Positions 42,749-51,521 of a stretch of 64,000 nucleotides of DNA are shown in pieces (within the stretch, counting starts at the first letter, position 1; each line of letters begins with the position of its first letter). The notes under the pieces were generated by a model that ran no database searches, had not been told where the DNA came from, and saw only the letters and a program-made list of their open reading frames with translations. The position numbers and the translations under genes are program-made. The stretch is from an uncultured Pelagibacteraceae bacterium (GTDB lineage: Bacteria; Pseudomonadota; Alphaproteobacteria; Pelagibacterales; Pelagibacteraceae). Where the stretch lies: assembly GCA_902583645.1 (NCBI GenBank), contig CACHWQ010000001.1, forward strand, positions 1 to 64,000, given 5' to 3'.

Positions 42749-44419
42749 ATGGATACCAAGAATGTAATTGCAGCTATATCATTAAGCGCAGCAGTAATAA
42801 TATTATATGGTTTATTTTTTGCACCACCGCCAAAAGAAATAAATAATTTAAATCAAGAAAAGACTGTTTTAAACTCAGAGGCACCAGAACTTGATAGTAG
42901 TGATAAATTTATAGAAATTTCAAGAGAAGAGGCAGTTAAAGAAAGTGAAAGAGTAAAATTTGAAAATGAAAATATTAAAGGTTCAATTTCCTTATTAGGT
43001 GGAACAATCGATGATTTAGTTTTTAAAAATTACACAGAAACTTTAGACGGTAAAAATAAAATCACACTACTGCATCCAAAAAAATTTGGTCAAGGTTACT
43101 ATGTTGAAACAGGATGGGTCAGTAGTAGTAAAAATATTGATTTGCCGAGTTCTCAAACTGTTTGGAAAGTTGAAGGCAATGAAAAACTTGCTCCTAATCA
43201 ACCAGTAACCTTAACTTGGAGCAACAAACAAGGTATTAATTTTAAAAAAAAAATTAAAATAGATGAAAAATTTTTATTTTCTATTGATCAAACAGTTATT
43301 AACAAAACTGATAAATCTTATGATTTTTATTCTTACGGTCAGATTATTCGTAATAAAGCACCTGAAATAACTAATTTTTATATTCTTCATGAGGGACTTA
43401 TCGGTGTTTTTGACGAACAATTAGTGGAAGAAGATTATGAAGATATTAAGGAAAAAAAATTCTCTAAAAACGCAAACACTGGTTGGCTTGGAATCACAGA
43501 TAAGTACTGGATAACAACGCTTATTCCAGATGAGAATAAGTCTTTTAGAGCAGATTTCGATTTCAAAGATAAATTTAGGGCGAACTTTATTGAGACGAAA
43601 CCTCTTGAACTGAGTCCAAATGCAACTGTTTCAAGTAATGTAAGAGTTATAGTTGCAGCAAAAGAAGTAGATGTAATTGATGGATATGCGGAAAGTTCAA
43701 ACATTGCAAAATTTGACCTGGCGATTGACTGGGGCTGGTTTTATTTTTTCACAAAAAACTTTTTCTTTGCAATAGATTATTTTTTTAAACTTACTGGAAA
43801 CTTTGGAATTGCTATAATTTTAATTACAATTTGTATAAGAATATTATTTTTTCCATTAGCAAATTATTCTTTTAGATCCATGGCTAAAATGAAAGTTTTG
43901 CAACCTGAAATGACAAGACTTAAAGAATTGCACAAGGATGACAAAATGAAACTACAGCAAGAGATGATGGCATTATATAAAAAAGAAAAAGTAAACCCAG
44001 TCTCTGGTTGTTTGCCAATTTTTATACAAATACCATTCTTCTTTGCAATTTATAAAGTTCTTTTCGTCACTTTAGAAATGAGACACCAACCATTTTATGG
44101 TTGGATTGAGGATTTGTCAGAAAGAGATCCAACATCAATTTTTAATCTTTTTGGTTTAATACCCTGGGATCCTCCATCATTTTTGATTATTGGTGTTTGG
44201 CCTTGTCTTATGGGTTTGACAATGTATTTACAACAAAAATTAAATCCTACGCCACCAGATCCAATACAGCAAAAAATCTTTATGTTTTTTCCTTTATTTT
44301 TAACAATTATCTTGGCGCCGTTTCCATCTGGTCTAGTTATCTATTGGACAATAAACAACGTATTAACTATGGCTCAACAAGTTGTGATCATGAAGCAGAC
44401 TAAAGTAAAAACTACCTAG
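42749..44419 (+). CDS. yidC: Membrane protein insertase YidC
   Basis: YidC/Oxa1, 556 aa. An N-terminal signal-anchor (about 5-24, VIAAISLSAAVIILYGLFFA) is followed by a large periplasmic beta domain (about 60-330) and the conserved five-TM core: FFKLTGNFGIAIILITI, the cytoplasmic hairpin MKVLQPEMTRLKELHKDDKM, NPVSGCLPIFIQIPFFFAIY, and PSGLVIYWTINNVLTMAQQ. The gene engB/yihA that often follows is absent; argB comes next. Confidence 0.97.
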   Translation: MDTKNVIAAISLSAAVIILYGLFFAPPPKEINNLNQEKTVLNSEAPELDSSDKFIEISREEAVKESERVKFENENIKGSISLLGGTIDDLVFKNYTETLDGKNKITLLHPKKFGQGYYVETGWVSSSKNIDLPSSQTVWKVEGNEKLAPNQPVTLTWSNKQGINFKKKIKIDEKFLFSIDQTVINKTDKSYDFYSYGQIIRNKAPEITNFYILHEGLIGVFDEQLVEEDYEDIKEKKFSKNANTGWLGITDKYWITTLIPDENKSFRADFDFKDKFRANFIETKPLELSPNATVSSNVRVIVAAKEVDVIDGYAESSNIAKFDLAIDWGWFYFFTKNFFFAIDYFFKLTGNFGIAIILITICIRILFFPLANYSFRSMAKMKVLQPEMTRLKELHKDDKMKLQQEMMALYKKEKVNPVSGCLPIFIQIPFFFAIYKVLFVTLEMRHQPFYGWIEDLSERDPTSIFNLFGLIPWDPPSFLIIGVWPCLMGLTMYLQQKLNPTPPDPIQQKIFMFFPLFLTIILAPFPSGLVIYWTINNVLTMAQQVVIMKQTKVKTT

Positions 44420-44424
44420 AATTG

Positions 44425-45270
44425 ATGGACCTTAAAAAAATTTTACCTGAAAATGGTCCGCCAATAGATCAGGTTTCTAAATATATTGAAAAATATAAAA
44501 ATGATTTGATAGTTATTAAATACGGAGGAAATGTTTTTATTGATAGAAATATTTTTAATAATTTTATCGAAGACATTAGTATTTTAAATAAGTTAGGTTT
44601 ATCAATTGTAGTAATCCATGGTGGTGGTCCTCGAATTAAAAGGGAGCTGGATAAATCAAATATAACTTCTAAGTTTATCAGGGGTTTGCGTGTTACAGAT
44701 GCAAAAGTAATAAATATTGTTGAAAAAGTATTAATCGAATTTAATGAAGATATAGTTTCCTCTTTAAAAGAAAAAGGTGTTAAAGCTATATCTTTAAATA
44801 CAAAGCAGAACTGTGTAATTGAAATAATTCCAGAGGATAAGGAGCTGGGATTTGTTGGAATACCAGACAAAATTAATGTTCATATAATTAAGGACAAAAT
44901 TGAAAATAATTTAATTCCAATAGTATCTCCACTTGGACTTGGAACTAATAACCAAGCATATAATATAAATGGGGATAATGCTGCTGGGGCTATAGCAAAG
45001 TCTCTTAAGTCACGAAGGTTATTGTTAATGACAAATGTTGAAGGAGTATTGGATAAAAATAAAAAACTGATACAAGAAATATCCACATCTGAAATTTTAG
45101 AAATGATTAAAAATGGAACTATCACTGAAGGCATGATACCTAAAATAAATACATGTTTAGATGCAATAAATAATGGTGTTACTGCTGTTGCTATTATTGA
45201 TGGAAGAAAAAAGCACTCCGTTCTATTTGAAATTTTCTCAGATAAAGGTTCAGGAACTTTAATTAGATAA
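44425..45270 (+). CDS. argB: Acetylglutamate kinase
   Basis: ArgB, 281 aa from the ATG at 44425 (a TTG one codon earlier is possible). Amino-acid kinase motifs are IVIKYGGNVF, VVIHGGGPRIK, NINGDNAAGAIAKSL, LMTNVEGVLD and EGMIPKINTCLDAINNGV. It phosphorylates N-acetylglutamate and is the usual arginine feedback point. It starts 5 bp after yidC and begins a run to the SET gene at 49.3 kb. Confidence 0.96.
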   Translation: MDLKKILPENGPPIDQVSKYIEKYKNDLIVIKYGGNVFIDRNIFNNFIEDISILNKLGLSIVVIHGGGPRIKRELDKSNITSKFIRGLRVTDAKVINIVEKVLIEFNEDIVSSLKEKGVKAISLNTKQNCVIEIIPEDKELGFVGIPDKINVHIIKDKIENNLIPIVSPLGLGTNNQAYNINGDNAAGAIAKSLKSRRLLLMTNVEGVLDKNKKLIQEISTSEILEMIKNGTITEGMIPKINTCLDAINNGVTAVAIIDGRKKHSVLFEIFSDKGSGTLIR

Positions 45271-45279
45271 TTATTTAAA

Positions 45280-45951
45280 ATGGAAGAGCTTAAAACTAAA
45301 AAAAATTTATTATTAGATTTAGATGGGACTGTTTATCAAGATTTAGAGGCTGTTTTTGGACAGGTTTCTAGATTAATGACAAAATATATTTCTGAAAAAT
45401 TAAATATAGACTTAACTAAAGCCAAAGAATTACAAACCAATTATTTTTACAAATATAATACTAGTCTCAATGGATTGATGATACATCACGATATTCCGCC
45501 AAAAGAATTCCTAAAATATGTTCATAATATAGATCTTTCCTTTATGAAGAAAGATACAGTTTTAAGAGAACAATTAGAGAATTTAGATATGAGAAAGTTA
45601 ATTTTTACAAATGGAAGTACTGATCATGCAAAAAATGTGCTTAGCCATTTGGGTATTGAAGATTTATTTGAGGGAATATTTGATATCAGCGATGCAGAAT
45701 ATAGACCTAAACCCGAACCGAAAGCATTTGATTTGATGGTAAAAAAATTTGGGATAGATCCAAATAATACAATTTATGTAGAAGATATTGCTAAAAACTT
45801 ATCAATAGGCAAAGAAAGAGGTTGCACAACTGTTTGGTTAATAAATGATGAGCAGTGGGGTAAAATGGAGTCCGATAAGGATTACATTGATTATAAAATT
45901 GAAAATCTATCTTTATTTTTAAAAGAAATAAGGTTATTAAAAAGTAAATAA
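45280..45951 (+). CDS. HAD-family pyrimidine 5'-nucleotidase-like hydrolase
   Basis: A 223-residue HAD phosphatase: motif I LLDLDGTVYQ with nucleophile and acid/base aspartates, motif II IFTNGSTDHA, lysine in DAEYRPKPEPKAF, and motif IV TIYVEDIAKNL. The helical cap (about 20-90) fits the SDT1-type pyrimidine 5'-nucleotidases, often found beside argB in alphaproteobacteria. In vivo substrate not established. Confidence 0.87.
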   Translation: MEELKTKKNLLLDLDGTVYQDLEAVFGQVSRLMTKYISEKLNIDLTKAKELQTNYFYKYNTSLNGLMIHHDIPPKEFLKYVHNIDLSFMKKDTVLREQLENLDMRKLIFTNGSTDHAKNVLSHLGIEDLFEGIFDISDAEYRPKPEPKAFDLMVKKFGIDPNNTIYVEDIAKNLSIGKERGCTTVWLINDEQWGKMESDKDYIDYKIENLSLFLKEIRLLKSK

Positions 45952-45954
45952 AAT

Positions 45955-46782
45955 ATGACTATTGAAAAAATTATAAATGAAGCTTGGGAAAATAAAGATC
46001 AAGTAAATCAAGATTCAGATCAATCTTTAAAAGATGCAATTAACCAGGTTATAAGTGATTTAGATAGTGGTAAATCTCGTGTTGCAGAAAAGATTAATGG
46101 TGAATGGAAAACTCATCAACATCTTAAAAAAGCAATTATGTTGAGTTTCAAGATTTATCCCATGGAAAATTTAAATGGTCCATACAGTAGTTGGTATGAT
46201 AAAGCTCATTTATTAAAAGGTAAAACTGCAGGCTGGACAAAAGAGCAACATGAAGCTGCGGGCTTTCGTATGACGCCAAATAGTCCCGTACGTCCTGGGT
46301 CTTTTATTGGAAAGAATGCCGTTCTTATGCCTTGTTATGTAAACATAGGTGCGTACGTTGGAGCAGGAACAATGATGGATACCTTCAGCCGTGCTGGGAG
46401 CTGCTGTCAGATTGGAGAACATTGTCATATATCAGCTGGATCAGGTATTGGTGGAGTTTTAGAACCAGCTCAAGCTCTTCCAACTATAATTGAAGATAAC
46501 GTTTTTGTTGGAGCAATGTCTGAGGTTGTTGAAGGTGTAATAGTTGGAGAAGGATCAGTTTTAAGTATGGGAATGTATATAGGTCAATCAACAAAAATTG
46601 TTAATAGAAAAACTGGTGAAATATCTTATGGAAAAATTCCTCCTTATTCTGTAGTTGTTCCTGGATCTTTACCTGATAAGAATAATCCAACTGCACCATC
46701 ACTAAGTTGTGCGGTAATAATTAAACAAGTTGATGAAAAAACTAGATCAAAAACATCAATTAATGATCTTTTAAGAGAGTAA
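45955..46782 (+). CDS. dapD: Tetrahydrodipicolinate N-succinyltransferase
   Basis: DapD (275 aa), the succinylase step to meso-diaminopimelate and lysine. The N-terminal helical domain is followed by left-handed hexapeptide repeats (about 105-235; GKNAVLMPCYVNIGAYVGAG, GSCCQIGEHCHISAGSGIGG, EDNVFVGAMSEVVEGVIVGE). PVRPGSFIGKNAV and the C-terminal IIKQVDEKTRSKTSIN are family features. dapE follows after 2 bp. Confidence 0.96.
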   Translation: MTIEKIINEAWENKDQVNQDSDQSLKDAINQVISDLDSGKSRVAEKINGEWKTHQHLKKAIMLSFKIYPMENLNGPYSSWYDKAHLLKGKTAGWTKEQHEAAGFRMTPNSPVRPGSFIGKNAVLMPCYVNIGAYVGAGTMMDTFSRAGSCCQIGEHCHISAGSGIGGVLEPAQALPTIIEDNVFVGAMSEVVEGVIVGEGSVLSMGMYIGQSTKIVNRKTGEISYGKIPPYSVVVPGSLPDKNNPTAPSLSCAVIIKQVDEKTRSKTSINDLLRE

Positions 46783-46784
46783 AA

Positions 46785-47942
46785 ATGCAAAAAATTAATG
46801 AGCTTCAATTAGCTAAAGAGCTAATAAGGTTTCCATCTATAACACCAACGGATGCTGGTGTGATGAGATTTTTAGAAAAGAAATTAAAAAAACTTGGTTT
46901 TAGAACAAAAATATTAGAATTTAGAGAAAAGAAATCTAAACCAGTAAAAAATTTATATGCCAGGTTGGGAAATAAAACTCCAAATTTTTGCTTTGCAGGA
47001 CATTTAGATATTGTGCCTCCAGGTAATATTAAAGACTGGACTGTTAATCCTTTTAGGCCATCGATTAAAGCAGGTCATCTTATCGGCAGAGGTGCAAATG
47101 ATATGAAAAGTTCTGTTGCAGCTTTTGTTTCTGCTGTGAGTATATTTTTAAATAATAAAAAAAAGTTTAAAGGATCAATTAGTTTTTTAATTACTGGGGA
47201 CGAGGAAGGTGATGCAATTAATGGAACAAAAAAAGTTATAGACTATCTTAAAAAGAAAAAGGAAAAAATTAATTTTTGTTTAGTGGGTGAGCCTACTAAT
47301 CCAAATAGATTAGGTCAAATGATTAAAATAGGTCGTAGAGGTAGTTTAACTGGGATACTCACAATACTTGGTATTCAAGGACATGTTGCTTATCCACATA
47401 GAGCAAATAATCCTTCAACAACATTAATAAAAATTTTAAATGAATTAAAAAATATTAGATTTGATAAAGGTACAAAAAATTTTCAACCATCAAACTTAGA
47501 AGTTACGAAAATAAATATAAATAATCATGCTGACAATGTTATTCCAGGGCAAGCTGAAGCAACTTTTAATATTAGATATAATGATAAACATTCATCAAGT
47601 TCTTTGAAAAAAAAACTTAATAAAATCTTCTATAAAATTAGTAAAAAAAATAAATCTAAATTTAAAATACAATATAGAGTATCTGGCGAAGCATTTTTAA
47701 CAAAACCAAACGCTACAACATTTATGATTCAAAATATTGTAAAAAAAATAACCAAAATAAAACCAAAACTTTCTACGACTGGTGGAACTTCAGATGCAAG
47801 ATTCATAAAAAGTATATCTCCATGTTTAGAATTTGGATTAGTTGGAAAGACTATGCACAAAGTTGATGAAGCAGTATCTTTAAGTGATTTGAAAAAATTA
47901 ACAAAAATTTATTCTTTAATTTTAGATAAGTATTTTTTGTGA
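46785..47942 (+). CDS. dapE: Succinyl-diaminopimelate desuccinylase
   Basis: An M20 metallopeptidase-family hydrolase of 385 aa. Zinc ligands appear in CFAGHLDIVPPG, GRGANDMKSSVAAF, TGDEEGDAINGT (catalytic glutamate plus ligand) and LVGEPTN; the last histidine is in KTMHKVDEAV, with TGGTSDARF before it. It releases succinate to give LL-diaminopimelate. Its TGA stop overlaps the GTG start of the deacetylase gene. Confidence 0.96.
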   Translation: MQKINELQLAKELIRFPSITPTDAGVMRFLEKKLKKLGFRTKILEFREKKSKPVKNLYARLGNKTPNFCFAGHLDIVPPGNIKDWTVNPFRPSIKAGHLIGRGANDMKSSVAAFVSAVSIFLNNKKKFKGSISFLITGDEEGDAINGTKKVIDYLKKKKEKINFCLVGEPTNPNRLGQMIKIGRRGSLTGILTILGIQGHVAYPHRANNPSTTLIKILNELKNIRFDKGTKNFQPSNLEVTKININNHADNVIPGQAEATFNIRYNDKHSSSSLKKKLNKIFYKISKKNKSKFKIQYRVSGEAFLTKPNATTFMIQNIVKKITKIKPKLSTTGGTSDARFIKSISPCLEFGLVGKTMHKVDEAVSLSDLKKLTKIYSLILDKYFL

Positions 47943-48865
47943 AAACTGCAATAATTTCATCAGACACGTCTATAAATCATTTAACAGGTGATGGTCATCC
48001 AGAGCAACCAAAAAGAGTTTTGGCAATCACTGAAAAACTAAAAAAACAAAAAAATTTAATTTGGGATACGCCAAGTAATTTTAATCATAATATTTTAAAA
48101 AAAGCTCATGATGAAAATTATATCAATATGATTCAAAAAAGCTTCCCAAGTGAGGGAATTAAATTTTTAGATGGTGATACAATTATCTCCCCGGGAAGTA
48201 AAGATGCTACAATAGATGCTGTAGGATCTGTAATTAAAGCAATTGATGGTGTTGAAACTAAAAAATTTAAAAATGCTTTTTGTGCAGTACGTCCTCCAGG
48301 TCATCATGCAGAAAAAGATAAAGCGATGGGTTTTTGCATTTATAATAATTGTGCAGTTGCAGCACATTATCTTATTGAGAAATTTAATTATAAAAGAATA
48401 GCTATATTTGACCCAGATGTTCATCATGGAAACGGAACACAAGATATTTTTTATGATAATAAAAATGTTTTATACTTATCAACTCACCAATATCCATTTT
48501 ACCCTGGAACCGGTAGCGACAAAGAAAAAGGAAATCATAATAATATTTTTAATGTTCCTCTACCAGCCGGAACTAATAGCGAGAAGTACATGAATGCATT
48601 AGATAAAGTTTTGGATAAATTAGTAAAATTTAAGCCAGAATTTTTAATTTTTAGTATGGGTTTTGATGCAAATATTGCTGATCCACTTGCTCAATTTGAA
48701 TTACAATCTGAGGATTTTTATGAAATAACAAAAAGAACTCTTAAAGCAACCAATGAATTTACAAATGGTAAAGTAATATCAGTATTAGAAGGTGGATATG
48801 ACCTTAATGCTCTTGCAGAAAGTGCCTTTAATCATGTAAACGCTTTAACTGAAAATAAAACATGA
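47939..48865 (+). CDS. Histone deacetylase superfamily protein
   Basis: A 308-residue arginase/deacetylase-fold enzyme, GTG start overlapping the dapE stop. Landmarks: GDGHPEQPKR, VRPPGHHAEKDKAMGFCIYN with the paired histidines, IAIFDPDVHHGNGTQDIFYD with zinc ligands (usual DWDVHHGNGT), STHQYPFYPGTGS, SMGFDANIADPL with the last ligand and VLEGGYDLNALAES. Bacterial members deacetylate acetyl-lysine, polyamines or other amides. Joined to a SET-domain gene by an ATGA overlap. Confidence 0.92.
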   Translation: MKTAIISSDTSINHLTGDGHPEQPKRVLAITEKLKKQKNLIWDTPSNFNHNILKKAHDENYINMIQKSFPSEGIKFLDGDTIISPGSKDATIDAVGSVIKAIDGVETKKFKNAFCAVRPPGHHAEKDKAMGFCIYNNCAVAAHYLIEKFNYKRIAIFDPDVHHGNGTQDIFYDNKNVLYLSTHQYPFYPGTGSDKEKGNHNNIFNVPLPAGTNSEKYMNALDKVLDKLVKFKPEFLIFSMGFDANIADPLAQFELQSEDFYEITKRTLKATNEFTNGKVISVLEGGYDLNALAESAFNHVNALTENKT

Positions 48866-49332
48866 AGTTATATAAAATAAAAAAATCAAATATTGATAAA
48901 AAAGGTCTTTACGCTACGAAAAATATTAAAGCTGGTACTAGAATAATTCAATATAAAGGAAAAATTATAACTAATAGTGAAGTTGAGCGAAACCCTAAAT
49001 ACGATAATGACAAAGATATATATTTATTTGATATTAATAAAAGATATTCACTAGATGGGGATTATTCTTGGAATGTGGCTAAAAATATTAATCATAGTTG
49101 CAATCCAAACTGTGAGGTTGATGGTACAGGATATAAAATCTATATAACTTCAATTAAAGATATTAAAAAAAGTGAAGAACTTACTTATGATTATGGATTT
49201 TCATATGACGAGGATTATAAACAGTTTCCGTGCAAATGTCGCGCAAAAAATTGTTGTGGTTATATAGTTCGATCAGAAAGTCGATGGAGAATAAATAAAA
49301 AATTTAGAAAAACCTTTAGAATTAATAAATAA
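48862..49332 (+). CDS. SET-domain protein lysine methyltransferase
   Basis: A 156-residue protein that is nearly only a SET domain: KKGLYATKNIKAGTRIIQY (SET-N), NINHSCNPNCEVDG at 75-88 (S-adenosylmethionine/knot motif NHSC), EELTYDYGF at 105-113 with the catalytic tyrosine, and a post-SET cysteine cluster CKCRAKNCCGYI (usual CxCG; here R follows). SET proteins methylate lysines. The gene overlaps the deacetylase gene by 4 bp and ends 11 bp into the convergent truA. Target unknown: ribosomal proteins, translation factors or IHF-type proteins are all possible. Confidence 0.9.
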   Translation: MKLYKIKKSNIDKKGLYATKNIKAGTRIIQYKGKIITNSEVERNPKYDNDKDIYLFDINKRYSLDGDYSWNVAKNINHSCNPNCEVDGTGYKIYITSIKDIKKSEELTYDYGFSYDEDYKQFPCKCRAKNCCGYIVRSESRWRINKKFRKTFRINK

Positions 49333-50062
49333 CCTTTTTGAGAAATAAACCATAAGGTGGTGCTGGGGGAGCACATAATGCTCTTTTTTTTGATAAAGTT
49401 ATATCTTTAAATTTCTTAAAATCCCATTTTCCTTCTCCTAGATATTTAAGACAACCCACCATTGATCTGACCTGAGTTTGAAGAAATGATTTAGATTTAA
49501 ATTCGATAGATATTTGATTTTTTTTTTTTAATATATTTACCTTCTCTAAAGTTCTTATAGGGCTTTTTGCCGAACATGATGAGGCTCTAAAAGTTGAAAA
49601 ATCTCTTTTTCCCATTAAAAATTTTGCACCTTTTTTAACATTTTCTAAATTAATTTTTTTTTTTATATGCCAACCTCTATTTTTGTTAATAATTGGTATG
49701 CTTTCTCTATTAAAAATTATATATTGATAAATTCTAGCTTTAGCTGAAAATCTAGAATGAAAATTTTCATTTCTTTTTTTTATATTTAATATGGAAATAA
49801 AATTTTTATTTAGCAAAAAATTTAATCTGTTTAGGAATTTATTAATATCTAATATTTTATATTTCGTATCAAAGTGAGCAGACTGTGAAATTGCATGAAC
49901 ACCAGCATCTAATCTTCCTTGACCTACAACAAATATTTTTTCTTCCAGGATTTTTTTTAAGGAATTTTCAATGGTTTTCTGAACTGATTTACCTTTTGGT
50001 TGAGATTGCCAACCAATAAAACCTGTTCCAACATACTCAATAAGAATCTGATATCTAAACAT
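49322..50062 (-). CDS. truA: tRNA pseudouridine synthase A
   Basis: TruA (246 aa) modifies positions 38-40 of the anticodon stem. Motifs are IEYVGTGFIGWQSQP, GQGRLDAGVHAISQSAHFD with the catalytic aspartate, FHSRFSAKARIYQYIIFN and FLQTQVRSMVGCL near the C-terminus. It overlaps fmt by 8 bp. The def-fmt-truA order is typical of alphaproteobacteria. Confidence 0.96.
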   Translation of the reverse strand: MFRYQILIEYVGTGFIGWQSQPKGKSVQKTIENSLKKILEEKIFVVGQGRLDAGVHAISQSAHFDTKYKILDINKFLNRLNFLLNKNFISILNIKKRNENFHSRFSAKARIYQYIIFNRESIPIINKNRGWHIKKKINLENVKKGAKFLMGKRDFSTFRASSCSAKSPIRTLEKVNILKKKNQISIEFKSKSFLQTQVRSMVGCLKYLGEGKWDFKKFKDITLSKKRALCAPPAPPYGLFLKKVIY

Positions 50063-50984
50063 TATTTAGATTTGACCCTTTTAAAATTTTAGATCCAAGT
50101 AAAAATTCTCTTATTTTTTGAACTTTTTTTCCCTCTCTCTGAATTTCAACTATTTTTAATGATCTTTCCTTACATCCTATCTCTAGATTTTGGCTTAAAA
50201 CAGTTCCTGGCTCACCCTTTGAATTTCCTATCTCAGCTTTAAGAATTTTATATCTTTCTCCTTTATAGATAAACCATGCTCCTGGTGTTGGAAATAGCCC
50301 GTTTACTAATCCTAATATTTCATCTGCACTAAGACTCCAATTTATCATTCCCTCCGCCTTTTCAATTTTTTTTGCATAAGTTGCTTTGTTATGTTCTTGT
50401 TCAACAAAGTTTGCTTTATCATCAATTATATCATCTATATCATCAAGTATTTTTTCTGAAGCTATTAGTGACAGTCTTTCAGATATGACCTCAGCATTGT
50501 CTTGTTTTTTGATATCAGTTTCATACCTTTTAGTTACGGGACCAGCATCTAGCTTATTAATTATTTTCATAATACTTATTCCAGTTTTGTTATCTAGGTT
50601 CATTAAAGCTCTCTGAATTGGTGCAGCACCTCTCCACTTAGGCAAAAGAGATGCATGAATATTTATAAATCCTTTTTTCGTTAAACTCAGAAAATTTTCA
50701 GGTAATATCTTCCCGTAGGCAACTACAATTGCAAGATCTGCATTTAATTCCTCGATAAAATTATATTCTACTAAATTACCTTTTAAAGTTTCAGGTGTTC
50801 TAACTTCGATATTTAAAGTCTCGGCCATAAGATGAACAGGTGATTTTTGAATTCTCATTCCCCTATTAGATTTCTTTGGAGGCTGAGTGTAAACGACAGA
50901 TACTGGATATCCATTTTGATACAAAGATTTTAAAATGGGAACAGCAAAGATTGGGGATCCCATAAATAAAATTTTTTTTAACAT
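50055..50984 (-). CDS. fmt: Methionyl-tRNA formyltransferase
   Basis: Fmt (309 aa) formylates initiator Met-tRNA. Landmarks are FMGSPIFAVPILKSL, the folate/catalytic region NIHASLLPKWRGAAPIQRAL, and DAGPVTKRYE (DxGP...). The C-terminal OB domain begins near 205. It follows def with no gap. Together with def it completes the formyl cycle of initiation. Confidence 0.97.
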   Translation of the reverse strand: MLKKILFMGSPIFAVPILKSLYQNGYPVSVVYTQPPKKSNRGMRIQKSPVHLMAETLNIEVRTPETLKGNLVEYNFIEELNADLAIVVAYGKILPENFLSLTKKGFINIHASLLPKWRGAAPIQRALMNLDNKTGISIMKIINKLDAGPVTKRYETDIKKQDNAEVISERLSLIASEKILDDIDDIIDDKANFVEQEHNKATYAKKIEKAEGMINWSLSADEILGLVNGLFPTPGAWFIYKGERYKILKAEIGNSKGEPGTVLSQNLEIGCKERSLKIVEIQREGKKVQKIREFLLGSKILKGSNLNNV

Positions 50985-51509
50985 TTAAACTACAATTCTA
51001 TCCGTATTTTGTCTTGTTTTTGAAAGTTTTTTTATAATAAGGTCTTTTTTTAATTTTGATAAAAAATCTATAATTAATTTTCCATCTAGATGATTGATCT
51101 CATGCTGAATACATGTAGACAGAAGATTATCACAATTCATATTTTTTTTTTTTCCGTCAATGTCTATGTATTCAATAAGACATGTTTTTGGTCGCTCAAT
51201 CTCAATAAATGTATTAGGTATAGATAGACAACCTTCTTCATATTTAGATTTTTCATTACTTAAATTTTTAATTACTGGGTTGATAAAACATAATGGTTTT
51301 CTCTGATCATCTTTTTGCATAACATCCAATACAATAATTCTTTTTGGTATACCTATTTGAATAGCAGCTAACCCTATTCCTTTATGATGGTACATTGTTT
51401 CAAATAAATTTTGAATTAATTTTTTTTCTTCTCTACCAATCTTTTGAATATCTTGAGATTTTTTTCGTAGTGCTTCATCTGGAACTGTAATTAATTTTTT
51501 GACTGTCAT
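50985..51509 (-). CDS. def: Peptide deformylase
   Basis: A 174-residue deformylase with all three motifs: GIGLAAIQIG (motif 1 GxGLAAxQ), EEGCLSIP (motif 2 EGCLS, metal cysteine) and QHEINHLDGKL (motif 3 HExxH). It removes formyl groups from nascent chains. It begins 12 bp downstream of the secreted 584-aa gene. Confidence 0.97.
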   Translation of the reverse strand: MTVKKLITVPDEALRKKSQDIQKIGREEKKLIQNLFETMYHHKGIGLAAIQIGIPKRIIVLDVMQKDDQRKPLCFINPVIKNLSNEKSKYEEGCLSIPNTFIEIERPKTCLIEYIDIDGKKKNMNCDNLLSTCIQHEINHLDGKLIIDFLSKLKKDLIIKKLSKTRQNTDRIVV

Positions 51510-51521
51510 GATTTAAGATTA

